Shown here piece after piece: positions 25,610-35,091 of a stretch of DNA of 64,000 nt; positions within the stretch are counted from its first letter, which is position 1; each line of letters opens with the position of its first letter. The position numbers and the translations under genes are program-made. Location: contig NZ_PEEX01000001.1 of the NCBI RefSeq assembly GCF_002754245.1, forward strand, positions 1,592,001 to 1,656,000, written 5' to 3'. This DNA comes from Chryseobacterium sp. 52 (GTDB lineage Bacteria > Bacteroidota > Bacteroidia > Flavobacteriales > Weeksellaceae). Below the pieces are notes generated by a model. That model was not told the origin of the DNA and did no database searches. It saw only the letters and a program-made list of their open reading frames with translations.

Positions 25610-26545
25610 ATGAAAAAAGCAACTCTTTTTATTTTTTTACTGTTATCAGTATTGAGTCTGGCACAATTACAAACCGTAAAAATAGACACTCTTTTAACCG
25701 TAGAAATTGGCGGAATAAAACAGGCGATAGAAATTAAAACAGATGATTCTAACAAGCCGATACTTCTTTTTTTATCAGGCGGCCCCGGAAGTTCTATGAT
25801 TAAGGGTGCAGGCTCTTTTACTCATATTTTAAAAAATAAATTTACGATTGTTCAGTGGGATCAGAGAGATGCCGGAAAAACATTAGCCTTAAATCCTTCC
25901 CCTATTCAACCTTCAGTGGAACTTATGGGAAAAGATACGTATGAAGTTATTAATTTCCTGCTCAAGAAGCTGAACCAGAAAAAGCTTTATTTATTAGGCA
26001 GCTCCTGGGGAAATGCTTTAGGCTTTTATATGGTTAGAAATCATCCTGAATTATTACATGCTTATTATGCTGTGAATCCGGTAATCAGTCAGCTGGCAAG
26101 CGAGAAGGAATTGCTTAAAACATTAAAAACTCATTTTAAAGACAACGCTGTTGCCATGGAAGAATTGGAAAAAGTAAATTTTCCTTTTACCAGTGACGAA
26201 CATATGTTCTATTTAAGAAAGTGGCTTTTTTACAAAGATGGTAAGGAATATGTAACCTCTGATGATTTCAAAAAGGGCTTTCTTCAATGGTCAAAAACAT
26301 GGTCACCTGCATGGAACGAAGTCATGAAAATTGATTTACCAAAAACGTTAAAGAAAGTCGACTGCCCAGTTTATTTTTTCGTGGGTAAAAACGATATACA
26401 AACTTTAACGTCTATAACAAAAAGATATTATGATCAATTGAAAGCCCCAAAGAAAGATTTATTTATGTTTGAAAACTCGGGGCATCAAATTCATAAAGAT
26501 GAATCAGAAAAGTTCCAAAATACAATCATTCAAACATTAGATTAA
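25610..26545 (+). CDS. secreted alpha/beta hydrolase, prolyl aminopeptidase-like
   Basis: A 311-residue protein with signal peptide (MKKATLFIFLLLSVLSLAQ); the start at 25610 is chosen over 25517 for this reason. The oxyanion motif FLSGGPGSSM resembles the HGGPG of S33 peptidases, VQWDQRDAGKT matches their WDQRGxGxS with two changes, and GSSWGNALG is the nucleophile elbow. The His is in ENSGHQIHKD. It may cleave N-terminal residues or small esters in the periplasm. It is followed by a class C beta-lactamase-like gene 26 bp downstream. Confidence 0.85.
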   Translation: MKKATLFIFLLLSVLSLAQLQTVKIDTLLTVEIGGIKQAIEIKTDDSNKPILLFLSGGPGSSMIKGAGSFTHILKNKFTIVQWDQRDAGKTLALNPSPIQPSVELMGKDTYEVINFLLKKLNQKKLYLLGSSWGNALGFYMVRNHPELLHAYYAVNPVISQLASEKELLKTLKTHFKDNAVAMEELEKVNFPFTSDEHMFYLRKWLFYKDGKEYVTSDDFKKGFLQWSKTWSPAWNEVMKIDLPKTLKKVDCPVYFFVGKNDIQTLTSITKRYYDQLKAPKKDLFMFENSGHQIHKDESEKFQNTIIQTLD

Positions 26546-26571
26546 TACATTTCAATTAAACCTTAGAAACC

Positions 26572-27696
26572 ATGAAAAAAATAAGCCTTTTAGCTTTATC
26601 TGTATACTCAGTATTTTGTTTAGCGCAACAATCATTAAAAGAAAAAATCAATCTTCAATCTATTGTCGACAATGCTGCTCAGAAGATGGTGGAAAAACCA
26701 TTGATTAATGCAGTCTCCATCGGAATCGTTTATCAGGGGCAGGAATATATCGGACATTATGGTGAACTGGAAAAAGGAAAAGCCAATCTGCCAACTGATC
26801 AAACCATCTATGAAATTGGGTCATTGAGTAAAACATTTACAGGAACATTAGTTGCAAAAGCGGTGTTGGATAAAAAACTACGTCTTGAGGATCCTGTTCA
26901 AAAGTATTTATCTGAGGATTATCCTAATTTAAAATTTAATAACCATCCCGTTCTTATAAAAGATCTGGTGACGCATACCAGCGGATTACCCTCTATGCTG
27001 CCTTTACCTATCAATCAGTTTTTTAAAGATTTCACCAATAAAAAAACGCCTGAAAACATTAATAATGCGTTGAAAAATTACACTCAAAAAGATTTTTTAA
27101 GAGATTTGCATACCATTAAAATCGATACGATTCCGGGATATAAATTCTCCTATTCAAATGCAGGAATTGAATTATTGAGTGCCGTATTGGAAAAAGTATA
27201 TCAGAAAAAGTTTGAGGTTATATTAAAAGAATATTTAGCTCAACATATTCAGATGAAAAACACGACTATTACGCTGACAAAAAAAGAAGAAGAAAATCTT
27301 GCAGTAGGTTACCATTATAATTATAACGACATAACAATAAAAATGCCTGCATTATCCTGGGGTTCATCCGGCAATATAAAAAGCACCCTTCCGGACATGA
27401 TGAAATATCTTACCTATCAGTTGAAAGACAATCCCGAAATTGCAGAATCTCATCAGCCATTGGTGAAAGTTAATGAGACATTCAGCTCAGGATATGCCTG
27501 GAGAGTCATTAAAGATGAAAAATTAGGGTTATACTATAAGCATCACGGTGGAGTTTTTCGTGCACAATGTTTCATCAGTATCATTCCGAAATATAATCTG
27601 GGCGTCTTTATTATAACCAACCAGAGTGGTACAAACACGGCAAAAGATATGCAGGATACATTAAATGAAATATTTGAAAAGTTATCAGTATTATAA
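26572..27696 (+). CDS. serine hydrolase of the class C beta-lactamase family
   Basis: A 374-residue protein with signal peptide (ending CLAQ at residue 19). The SxxK motif is SLSK at 84-87, the Tyr-x-Asn motif is YSNAG near residue 197 and the third motif is HHGGV near 324, so the catalytic set is complete. The length and LVTHTSGLPSM fit beta-lactamase-like penicillin-binding or esterase proteins. Whether it hydrolyses beta-lactams cannot be told from sequence. It is probably cotranscribed with the upstream hydrolase. Confidence 0.88.
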   Translation: MKKISLLALSVYSVFCLAQQSLKEKINLQSIVDNAAQKMVEKPLINAVSIGIVYQGQEYIGHYGELEKGKANLPTDQTIYEIGSLSKTFTGTLVAKAVLDKKLRLEDPVQKYLSEDYPNLKFNNHPVLIKDLVTHTSGLPSMLPLPINQFFKDFTNKKTPENINNALKNYTQKDFLRDLHTIKIDTIPGYKFSYSNAGIELLSAVLEKVYQKKFEVILKEYLAQHIQMKNTTITLTKKEEENLAVGYHYNYNDITIKMPALSWGSSGNIKSTLPDMMKYLTYQLKDNPEIAESHQPLVKVNETFSSGYAWRVIKDEKLGLYYKHHGGVFRAQCFISIIPKYNLGVFIITNQSGTNTAKDMQDTLNEIFEKLSVL

Positions 27697-27737
27697 TTAT
27701 TTTGTAATTTTGTATCAGAATATTTATAATTAAAGTT

Positions 27738-28658
27738 ATGGTCAATCTAGAATGGTACCGCACTTTTAAAGCGATATACAAAACCGGAACCCTCACGGGG
27801 GCAGCAGATTCTCTGTTCATTTCCCAACCCGGTGTAAGCCTTCACTTAAGTTCATTGGAAGCTTATGTAGGATATAAATTGTTTGACAGAACCGGGCGGA
27901 AAATGATCCCCACCGAAAGAGGAAAAGTATTATTTAATGCTGTTTCCGAGCCTATTTCAAAGTTGGAAGATGTAGAGAAAAATTTCCAGAAATCTACAGA
28001 AAAACTAACGCCTACAATCAGTGTGGGAATGTGTTTTGAAACGTTTCAGACTACGTTGGAGCAGTATGTTTCCACGTTACCTTTTAATCTTATCATCAGT
28101 TTTGGAGAATATCCTGAAATGCTGGATCAATTGGATAAAGGAATTTTGGACCTGATCATTACCCCGAAAAAAGGAGTGTCTCCCAATATTGAACATGAAG
28201 CATTTTCTTCTGAACAAATCATTCTGGTAGGTGGAAAAGATGTGGATAGAGAAAGTTTTAAACAAACACTTAAAACCAAAGGGGTAGAACATATTAAGGA
28301 ATGGCTGAAACAGGAAAAATGGTACGGAACAACAGGTGATATGGAACATCTTTTTCAGTTCTGGATCATGAATTTCGGACATAAACCGAATTTCCGCCCT
28401 AATTATATTGTTCCGAATTTAAACTCAATCATCCGATGTTTAAAAGGAGGAACCGGTTTGGCTGTTATCCCTAATTTCTTATGTAAAAACGAAATAGCAA
28501 GCGGAGACATTCAAATGATCTGGGAAGGGGAGAAGAAGCTTGAAAATACCCTGTATTTCGGGTGTAGAAAAAAAACAAACTATCAGTCTGAGATTGATCA
28601 TATCAAAGGATTGTTTCGACAGGTGATGAGTAAAGTTGAAACTCCAGTTAATTCATGA
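27738..28658 (+). CDS. LysR family transcriptional regulator
   Basis: A 306-residue regulator. The winged helix at residues 1-60 has FKAIYKTGTLTGAADSLFIS and QPGVSLHLSSLEAYVG, and the rest is the two-lobed effector-binding domain (LILGGKD-like IILVGGKD, GTGLAVIPNFL). The effector is unknown. The following acetyltransferase gene overlaps by four bases, which suggests coupled expression. Confidence 0.92.
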   Translation: MVNLEWYRTFKAIYKTGTLTGAADSLFISQPGVSLHLSSLEAYVGYKLFDRTGRKMIPTERGKVLFNAVSEPISKLEDVEKNFQKSTEKLTPTISVGMCFETFQTTLEQYVSTLPFNLIISFGEYPEMLDQLDKGILDLIITPKKGVSPNIEHEAFSSEQIILVGGKDVDRESFKQTLKTKGVEHIKEWLKQEKWYGTTGDMEHLFQFWIMNFGHKPNFRPNYIVPNLNSIIRCLKGGTGLAVIPNFLCKNEIASGDIQMIWEGEKKLENTLYFGCRKKTNYQSEIDHIKGLFRQVMSKVETPVNS

Positions 28659-29182
28659 TAAAAAAAATTATAGAAACGGAGAGGCTTTTACTTCGGGAAT
28701 TAGTGATAAACGATGCAGAAAGTTTTTATGAACTTAATCTTAATCCTAATGTTATAAAATATACTGGGAATTTACCATTTGCGACTATCGAAGAAGCCAG
28801 ACATTTTTTGCAGCATTATAAAGACTACCAGAAAAATGGGTATGGAAGATGGGCTGTGATTAATAAATCGGATCATGAATTTTTAGGATGGTGTGGTTTA
28901 AAGTATGATGAAACAACCGGTGAAACGGATATAGGCTTTAGATTTTTTGAAAAATACTGGAGCAAAGGTTTTGCCACAGAAAGTGCAAAGGCCTGTCTGA
29001 TGTATGGATTTGAAAAATTAAACCTGGAGAAAATTATCGGAAGGGCTATGTCTGCTAATATTGCATCTATAAGAGTATTAGAGAAAATGGGTCTCAGGTT
29101 TGAAAAAGATTTTGATTTTGACGGATACAAAGGGGTCGTATACACAATTGAAAAAGCTGAAGCACCAGCTTTTAAATTTTAA
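28655..29182 (+). CDS. GNAT family N-acetyltransferase (RimJ/RimL-like)
   Basis: A 175-residue acetyltransferase. ETERLLLRELVINDAESFYEL near residues 6-26 and the acetyl-CoA pocket FFEKYWSKGFATESAKACL with AMSANIASIRVLEKMGL are typical for RimJ/RimL-type GNATs, which acetylate protein N-termini or small amines. It overlaps the LysR gene (ATGA). Its stop codon overlaps that of the convergent acetyltransferase gene through a shared TTAA. Confidence 0.9.
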   Translation: MIKKIIETERLLLRELVINDAESFYELNLNPNVIKYTGNLPFATIEEARHFLQHYKDYQKNGYGRWAVINKSDHEFLGWCGLKYDETTGETDIGFRFFEKYWSKGFATESAKACLMYGFEKLNLEKIIGRAMSANIASIRVLEKMGLRFEKDFDFDGYKGVVYTIEKAEAPAFKF

Positions 29183-29643
29183 GGAATCAAAAATTCCAAT
29201 ATGATCATGTCGCGCATTTGTAATCCGTTTTCATAAATGGGGGATGGGTAATTTTCTATAAAAAAATCTTTACGCATTCCCTTTTTTATAAAACCATTCT
29301 TTTCGTAGAATCTGATCTGCTGAAATCCGGTATCTGAAGTTCCTGCAATCAAAGTAGCATAATCATTTTCCTTAGCTATTTCTTTTGCCTTATTGATCAG
29401 AATACTTCCGATTCCCTGGTTTCTGAAACTTTCAGTGACGGCCATGTTTTTGATCTCTAATTCTGTAGTATTGTTTGGATGCAGAGCGATGACAGCAATA
29501 TCCTGAGCCTGATGATTTAAAAGATAAATATCACAATCAGAAATATAGGTGTTGATGGCTTCAACAGTTTCGTCCGCAAGCAGCAGCAATTCATACGGAA
29601 CAGCCGAACCGGAATGAATCTTATTAAAAGTGAATTTCTCCAT
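29179..29643 (-). CDS. GNAT family N-acetyltransferase
   Basis: A 154-residue acetyltransferase. The acetyl-CoA binding motif is ESFRNQGIGSILINKAKEIA near residues 71-90, followed by AGTSDTGFQQIRFYEKNGF. The substrate is not known. It is the second gene of a leftward pair with a one-base gap after another GNAT gene, and convergent with a third one. Confidence 0.9.
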   Translation of the reverse strand: MEKFTFNKIHSGSAVPYELLLLADETVEAINTYISDCDIYLLNHQAQDIAVIALHPNNTTELEIKNMAVTESFRNQGIGSILINKAKEIAKENDYATLIAGTSDTGFQQIRFYEKNGFIKKGMRKDFFIENYPSPIYENGLQMRDMIILEFLIP

Positions 29644-29644
29644 T

Positions 29645-30079
29645 TTACAGACTCATATGAATGATAGGATAGTCTTTTCCTGAACCATCCTTTTCCGATC
29701 TTCCGATTTTTTTAAAGCCCATTTTTTCATAAAAACCAATAGCCTGGGGATTCTGTTCATTCACATCCACCTTGGTCAGCCCTGTTTTCTCCTTCATAAA
29801 TTCATACAGCTTTTTGCCATAACCTTTTCCCCGGGTATCATTATGGATGAAAAGCATTTCCAGATTCCCATCAGCTACAGAAGCAAAACCTTCACTTTTA
29901 TCATTCTCAATTATTAAATAGACTTCCAGATTCGGAAGATAATCTCCGGGGATTGCTTCTTTGAAATACATAAAATCTGCTTCAGCAAGGAAGTCATGGG
30001 TGGCTTGGACAGCAGATTCCCAGATCTCCATTATTCTCGGATAATCTTCAGCCTGCGCCAATCTGATAAAGTGTGACAT
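29645..30079 (-). CDS. GNAT family N-acetyltransferase
   Basis: A 144-residue acetyltransferase. The start is the ATG at 30079 (MSHFIRLAQAEDYPRIMEIW), which matches the usual N-terminus; the frame to 30175 only adds unrelated residues. The pocket is HNDTRGKGYGKKLYEFMKE and the tail NPQAIGFYEKMGFKKIGR. It resembles YjaB/PhnO-like small-molecule acetyltransferases. It heads a two-gene GNAT operon. Confidence 0.88.
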   Translation of the reverse strand: MSHFIRLAQAEDYPRIMEIWESAVQATHDFLAEADFMYFKEAIPGDYLPNLEVYLIIENDKSEGFASVADGNLEMLFIHNDTRGKGYGKKLYEFMKEKTGLTKVDVNEQNPQAIGFYEKMGFKKIGRSEKDGSGKDYPIIHMSL

Positions 30080-30354
30080 TGTATTGAATTTCCTGCAAAA
30101 ATAAGGAAAATTGATTCTCCTCTGCATACTTAAAGCTTTCAATGGATCAGGTAAAACTTTGTGCTGAATAGTCATAAGTGAAGTTGGATATACTGCCTCA
30201 CTGTTAAATCAATCTCTTGTTTTGGGAGTGTGAAAATTTCTGTTAAAGTTGTTTAAATACTCTAAAAACAGTAAAATTGGTAAGCCAAAATCCCAAATTT
30301 TTATCGCAAATTTGTTAGGCTTTACATTCATATTAAACATTAAATTAAAGAATT

Positions 30355-31230
30355 ATGCAAAAGAAAACATACACAGGGCAGCCTGTAGTAACATTAAATA
30401 ATGGGGTGGATATTCCTGCTTTAGGGTTTGGAGTCTGGCAGATGGAAAATCTGGAAGAATGTGAAAAAGCTGTGATCAAAGCCATCCATACAGGATACAG
30501 AATGATTGATACGGCAGCTATTTACCAGAACGAAACAGCAGTAGGTCAGGCAGTGAAAGACAGTGGTGTTAGCAGAGACGAGCTGTTTATTACCTCAAAA
30601 GTCTGGGTTCAGGATCATGGCTACGAACAGGCAAAAAAAGCATTTCAAAGAACAGTAGACAGACTGCAGATGGATTATCTGGATATGTACCTTATCCATT
30701 GGCCGTATGGAGATTTTCTGGGAACCTGGAAAGCTTTGGAGGAACTGTATAGCGAAGGAAAGATCAAAGCGATTGGCGTGTGCAACTTTACAGTGGAGAA
30801 ATTAGAAGAATTAAAAGCCAGTTCAACGGTTCTTCCGGTAATCAACCAGATTGAACTTCATCCGGTGTTCCAGCAGAAAGAACTGCAGGAGTATGACCGG
30901 GAAAATAATATCGTAACGCAGCCATGGAGTCCGCTTGGCAATGGAAATGCAGACCTTTTAAACAATTCCCAGTTAAAAGCTATTGCTGAAAAATATAATA
31001 AAACCGTAGCTCAGGTGATTTTAAGATGGCATCTGCAGGAAGGATTTGTTGTCATTCCGAAGTCTGTAACGCCTTCCAGAATTGAAGAAAACTTTAATGT
31101 TTTTGATTTTGAACTGACTGAGGATGAACTGAACATCGTTCGTTCTTTAGATACGGGAAAAAGATTATTCTTTGATCCTAAAGATCCTGAGTGGGAACAG
31201 AAGATGCTGAAAGCTGTAGCAGATATTTAA
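30355..31230 (+). CDS. aldo/keto reductase (2,5-diketo-gluconate reductase type)
   Basis: A 291-residue AKR5-type enzyme. The tetrad fits Asp and Tyr in MIDTAAIYQNE, Lys in FITSKVWVQDHG and His in LIHWPYGD. The coenzyme tail VVIPKSVTPSRIEENFNVFD is typical for NADPH use. The N-terminus VVTLNNGVDIPALGFGVWQM is family-standard. It probably reduces methylglyoxal, other aldehydes or diketo sugars. It ends with a hairpin built from a dispersed repeat. Confidence 0.93.
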   Translation: MQKKTYTGQPVVTLNNGVDIPALGFGVWQMENLEECEKAVIKAIHTGYRMIDTAAIYQNETAVGQAVKDSGVSRDELFITSKVWVQDHGYEQAKKAFQRTVDRLQMDYLDMYLIHWPYGDFLGTWKALEELYSEGKIKAIGVCNFTVEKLEELKASSTVLPVINQIELHPVFQQKELQEYDRENNIVTQPWSPLGNGNADLLNNSQLKAIAEKYNKTVAQVILRWHLQEGFVVIPKSVTPSRIEENFNVFDFELTEDELNIVRSLDTGKRLFFDPKDPEWEQKMLKAVADI

Positions 31231-31238
31231 TAGTATAT

Positions 31239-31303
31239 CTCTCGCAGATTTAGTTGATGTTTTTTTAAACACAGATATCTGCTCAATCTGCGAGAGTTTT
31301 TTT
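31239..31303 (+). terminator. terminator built from a dispersed inverted repeat
   Basis: CTCTCGCAGATT (31239-31250) and AATCTGCGAGAG (31285-31296) form a perfect 12-bp stem followed by seven T. The same CTCGCAGATTT word occurs at 20558, so a mobile intergenic repeat seems to serve as terminator here. Confidence 0.75.
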
Positions 31304-31323
31304 AAGACTTTATATAAATAACC

Positions 31324-32028
31324 ATGACTGCATCACAATTCATAGAAAAGCTATCGACTTTCAGAAATGATCAAGAAATTGATAAGGTGGAAAAGTTTTT
31401 CAAAGGAAATGACCGGGTTACACAACATTTCGGAGTGAAATTCGGGGATGTTTTTAATACCGCAAAAGAGTTTTCTTCGATGTCACTGGAAGAGATTGAT
31501 AAACTCCTGGATAACGATTTTTATGAAGTGAGAATGGGGGCGGTGAGCATTATGGATTTCCAGGCCGCTAACAAAAAAACGTCTGAAGAAAAGAAAAAAG
31601 AACTTTTTGATCTGTATTTAAATCGGCATGACCGTTTAAACAACTGGGATTTTGTAGATCGTGGAGCATGCCATATCATTGGCGAATATTTAATTGACAA
31701 ACCAAGAGATATTTTATATCAGCTGGCTGAATCTGAAGACCCCTGGGAAAGAAGAACAGCAGTGGTAAGTACCCATGCTTTTATCAGGAAAAATGATACG
31801 GAAGATACCTTTAAGATCGCAGAAATCCTTGTTCATGATTCCAATGAGCTGGTCAATAAAGCTGTTGGAAGCTGGATCAGAGAAGCCGGAAAGAAAAATC
31901 CCAAAAGACTGAACCATTTTCTGGATCAATATGTAGAAACAATGTCTGTTGCTACATTTTCTTACGCAATAGAAAAGCTTGATCCCGAAACGAAAAAGCA
32001 CTACAAAGAACTCCGTAAGAAAAGGTAA
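31324..32028 (+). CDS. DNA alkylation repair protein (AlkD-like)
   Basis: A 234-residue HEAT-like repeat protein. DNDFYEVRMGAVSIMDFQA, NNWDFVDRGACHIIGEYL and WERRTAVVSTHAFIR near residues 63-165 match the AlkD/AlkC-type glycosylase fold that removes alkylated bases, with the aromatic and Asp residues of the active face in the NWDFVD stretch. It stands alone between an aldo/keto reductase and nitronate monooxygenase. Confidence 0.88.
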   Translation: MTASQFIEKLSTFRNDQEIDKVEKFFKGNDRVTQHFGVKFGDVFNTAKEFSSMSLEEIDKLLDNDFYEVRMGAVSIMDFQAANKKTSEEKKKELFDLYLNRHDRLNNWDFVDRGACHIIGEYLIDKPRDILYQLAESEDPWERRTAVVSTHAFIRKNDTEDTFKIAEILVHDSNELVNKAVGSWIREAGKKNPKRLNHFLDQYVETMSVATFSYAIEKLDPETKKHYKELRKKR

Positions 32029-32121
32029 TTCTTTCAGGAGACCTCTTGTGTGAGTAATATCATACCGTATAAGGCATTGTATTTCATCTGTTTTACGTAA
32101 ATTTTAGTTAAAATAATTCTT

Positions 32122-33183
32122 ATGTTCTGGACGGATACCATCAGCAAAAGATTAAAGATAAAATACCCTGTCATTCAGGCTCCGATGTTCGGAGTAAGCA
32201 CTCCTCAGATGGTTGCTGCTGCTTCAGGAACAGGATGTCTGGGATCACTGGCATTAGCCGACCTTTCAGCCGATCAGTCAATTGAATTGATCCGGGAAAC
32301 CAAAAAACTGACTGATCAGCCATTTGCTGCCAATATTTTCGTACATCAAATACCGGAAATTACCGATGCTCTGAAAGAAAAATTTCTTAAAACCCAACAG
32401 TTTATCACCCGGCTGGCAAAAGACAATCATATTGACGTTACGCTTCCAAACCTTGAAGATATTAAGATAAGCAGTTATCATGAGCAAATAGATGGTATTA
32501 TTGAAGAAGGCTGTAAAATATTGAGTTTTACTTTCGGAAATCCGGACGATAAAAGCATCCAAAAGCTGAAAGAAAACGGAGTTGTTCTCATTGGGACATG
32601 TACTTCGGTTGAAGAGGCTTTAATTCTTGAGAAATCAGGAATCGATATGATCAGCGTGCAGGGAATTGAAGCCGGAGGGCACAGAGGAAGTTTCGAGGCT
32701 GAAAATATTCCGATGATAGGAGGAATGTCTCTGCTTTCTGAGGTTTTTGATCATGTAAAAGTTCCCCTGATCTATGCCGGAGGAATTTATAACGGAAGGA
32801 CTTTAAGAGCCGCAAAAGAACTTGGAGCCCAAGGGTTTCAGGTCGGAAGTATTTTGTTGGGATCTAAAGAAAGTGCATTGCAGCCATTCGAAAAAGAAAG
32901 GCTGAACCAGGCCGTGGAAAAAGATATTATACTGACAAGAAGCTTTTCAGGGCGATATGCAAGGGGGATTAAAAATAAATTTATTGAAAACCTCGAAGAT
33001 TCTGAATATATCTTGCCCTATCCATATCAGAATAAACTGACCAATGAACTGCGCCGTATTTCAAAGACTTTACACAATACAGATTTTGTGGGGATTTGGG
33101 CAGGACAGTCTATTCATGAGTACAGTGCATTGTCTACAGAAAATATTCTGAAAAATCTCATAGCCGGAGCAGAAGATTATTAG
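32122..33183 (+). CDS. nitronate monooxygenase
   Basis: A 353-residue FMN enzyme that oxidises nitronates such as propionate 3-nitronate. The TIM-barrel motifs are QAPMFGVSTPQMVAAASGTG near residues 19-38, IEAGGHRGSF (catalytic His region), PLIYAGGIYNGRTLRAAKEL and GAQGFQVGSILLGSKES (FMN phosphate). Its length is normal. No operon partner is clear. Confidence 0.93.
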   Translation: MFWTDTISKRLKIKYPVIQAPMFGVSTPQMVAAASGTGCLGSLALADLSADQSIELIRETKKLTDQPFAANIFVHQIPEITDALKEKFLKTQQFITRLAKDNHIDVTLPNLEDIKISSYHEQIDGIIEEGCKILSFTFGNPDDKSIQKLKENGVVLIGTCTSVEEALILEKSGIDMISVQGIEAGGHRGSFEAENIPMIGGMSLLSEVFDHVKVPLIYAGGIYNGRTLRAAKELGAQGFQVGSILLGSKESALQPFEKERLNQAVEKDIILTRSFSGRYARGIKNKFIENLEDSEYILPYPYQNKLTNELRRISKTLHNTDFVGIWAGQSIHEYSALSTENILKNLIAGAEDY

Positions 33184-33231
33184 AGGGAATTATCCTAATT
33201 TTACAGGCTGAAAAGAATTAAAAACGTAATT

Positions 33232-33675
33232 ATGAAAAAAATACTTTTGCCGTTGGCTCTGTTCGCTATTATGGGATGTAACGGGCATGATGAGGACCGG
33301 GAAGATGATCAGCCGACAATGAAAGGAATGTGGAAAATGAATAAAGTAGAAGCGTACAAGTCTTCTATAAAGCAAACAGAAACAAAGATTTCAACCGGAT
33401 GCAGCGCAGAAAATACCCATGAATTCAGATCAGCGGATATGACGACCGTTAACTATGCCAAACAGAATAATGAATGCGCTCCGTACGAAACGGTGACAAG
33501 GAAATATACATACGACCAAAAGACCAAAAAATTCTGGTATGAAGGTGAGCAGGATTATCCTTACATAGTTTCTCAGTTAACATCCGTAAGTATGATATTC
33601 GAAAGTAATGGGGATAATATTGATGGAGACGGCAAGAATGATGTTGTTAAATATTATTTTGATAGAATTAAATAA
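33232..33675 (+). CDS. lipoprotein of unknown function
   Basis: A 147-residue protein with a lipoprotein signal (MKKILLPLALFAIMGCNG, Cys16). The mature part has MKGMWKMNKVEAYKS, TFEFR-like ENTHEFRSADMTTV and a C-terminal DGDGKNDVVKYYFDR, arranged like small lipocalin-like lipoproteins of Bacteroidota. Two Cys residues (near 63 and 83) could form a disulfide. The function is unknown. Confidence 0.75.
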   Translation: MKKILLPLALFAIMGCNGHDEDREDDQPTMKGMWKMNKVEAYKSSIKQTETKISTGCSAENTHEFRSADMTTVNYAKQNNECAPYETVTRKYTYDQKTKKFWYEGEQDYPYIVSQLTSVSMIFESNGDNIDGDGKNDVVKYYFDRIK

Positions 33676-33679
33676 AAAT

Positions 33680-33718
33680 AAAAAAACTCCTTTCAGCTAG
33701 ACTGAAAGTAGTTTTTTT
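33680..33718. terminator. bidirectional terminator
   Basis: AAAAAACTCCTTTCAG / CTGAAAGTAGTTTTTT, one inner mismatch, between the lipoprotein gene and the convergent mpl gene. Confidence 0.75.
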
Positions 33719-33747
33719 ATGTCTGAGAAAATCTGCTGTTTTCTAAT

Positions 33748-35085
33748 TTATTTCGTCAGATCCAGGCCTCCGAAATTTCCGGAGCTCATCATGAGGAAAA
33801 CGCCCTGAGCTTTGTCTAAAGTATTCCAGTATGCATGAAGATCTTCAGCACGGGTAAATACTTTTAAAGTATCATTTTTGAACTTTTCTTTAATAAATTC
33901 CGGTGAGATAGGTTCCATTCTTTTGATCTTTAAGGCATCTTCAGAATAGAAAACGACAGCTTCATCCAAACCATCCATGGCGTGATCATACTGCTCTAAA
34001 AAGACAGGATTTAAACTTGAATAGGTATGAAGCTCAAGAAAGCCATACTTCTTTTCCTTTTTAAACTGCTCACAGAAAGCCTTAACAGCAGCCTTTACTT
34101 TGCTGGGTGCATGGGCAAAATCTTTATACAGCGTTCCTTTATCTTCTCTTTCTACTTTTTCAAGACGTTTGGAAGCTCCTTTAAAGCTCATAATGGCTTC
34201 GTAGAAATCTTCATCCATAATGCCTAGCGTGTGGCAAATATGTCTTGCGCCCTCCAGATTCAGTAGGTTATGAGCTCCAAAAACAGAAAGAGGAACATCT
34301 CCCATTTCGGTTTTTAAGTAAACCTGTCCGTTTGTGATTTCGTATTCAGGGGTTTTGTAAGGAATTTTTCTGAAGTAATTTTCAGCGGCTTCCACTACTT
34401 TTACCACCTCTGCATCTTCTTCATTGTATACCAGAACACCACCTGCAGTGATGCTGGCAACGAATTTTCTGAACTGATCTATATAATCGTCAAATGTCTT
34501 GAATACATTGATGTGGTCCCATGCAATACCGCTCAATAAAGCAATATTTGGCTGATACAGAAGAAACTTTGAACGAAGATCGATGGGAGAGGAAAGATAT
34601 TCATCCCCTTCCAATACCATAAAATCGTTGTCCTGAGTAAGTTTTACCATACAATCAAAACCTTCCAGCTGTGCACCCACCATAAAATCCACCTCTTTCC
34701 GGTGAAAATTCAGGACATGAAGAATCATGGAAGTAATCGTTGTTTTACCGTGTGATCCGGCGATAACCACTCTTGTTTTGGTTTTTGACTGTTCGTAAAG
34801 AAATTCAGGATAGGAATAAATTTTTAAACCCAGCTCTTTTGCTCTTGCCAGTTCAGGATTATCCTGATGTGCATGCATTCCAAGGATAATAGCATCAATA
34901 TCTGCTGTGATTTTTTCCGGGAACCAGCCCATTTCCTGAGGCAGAATTCCTTTCTTTTCCAGTCTGGATTTTGAAGGCTCAAAAATAGCATCATCCGAAC
35001 CTGTCACCTGATATCCTTTGTCTTTTAACGCAATAGCAAGATTATGCATGGCGCTGCCGCCGATTGCAATGAAATGGGTTTTCAA
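33748..35085 (-). CDS. mpl: UDP-N-acetylmuramate:L-alanyl-gamma-D-glutamyl-meso-diaminopimelate ligase (Mpl-type Mur ligase)
   Basis: A 445-residue Mur ligase that recycles murein tripeptide onto UDP-MurNAc. The N-terminal Rossmann part is IGGSAMHNLAIALKDKGYQV near residues 8-27; the ATP loop is GSHGKTTITSMIL near residues 110-122; later motifs are LEGDEY and DFAHAPSKVKAAV. The MHNLA start and the HAP motif are more Mpl-like than MurC-like. It precedes a lipoprotein gene on the same strand by six bases. Confidence 0.88.
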   Translation of the reverse strand: MKTHFIAIGGSAMHNLAIALKDKGYQVTGSDDAIFEPSKSRLEKKGILPQEMGWFPEKITADIDAIILGMHAHQDNPELARAKELGLKIYSYPEFLYEQSKTKTRVVIAGSHGKTTITSMILHVLNFHRKEVDFMVGAQLEGFDCMVKLTQDNDFMVLEGDEYLSSPIDLRSKFLLYQPNIALLSGIAWDHINVFKTFDDYIDQFRKFVASITAGGVLVYNEEDAEVVKVVEAAENYFRKIPYKTPEYEITNGQVYLKTEMGDVPLSVFGAHNLLNLEGARHICHTLGIMDEDFYEAIMSFKGASKRLEKVEREDKGTLYKDFAHAPSKVKAAVKAFCEQFKKEKKYGFLELHTYSSLNPVFLEQYDHAMDGLDEAVVFYSEDALKIKRMEPISPEFIKEKFKNDTLKVFTRAEDLHAYWNTLDKAQGVFLMMSSGNFGGLDLTK

Positions 35086-35091
35086 TTGTAT

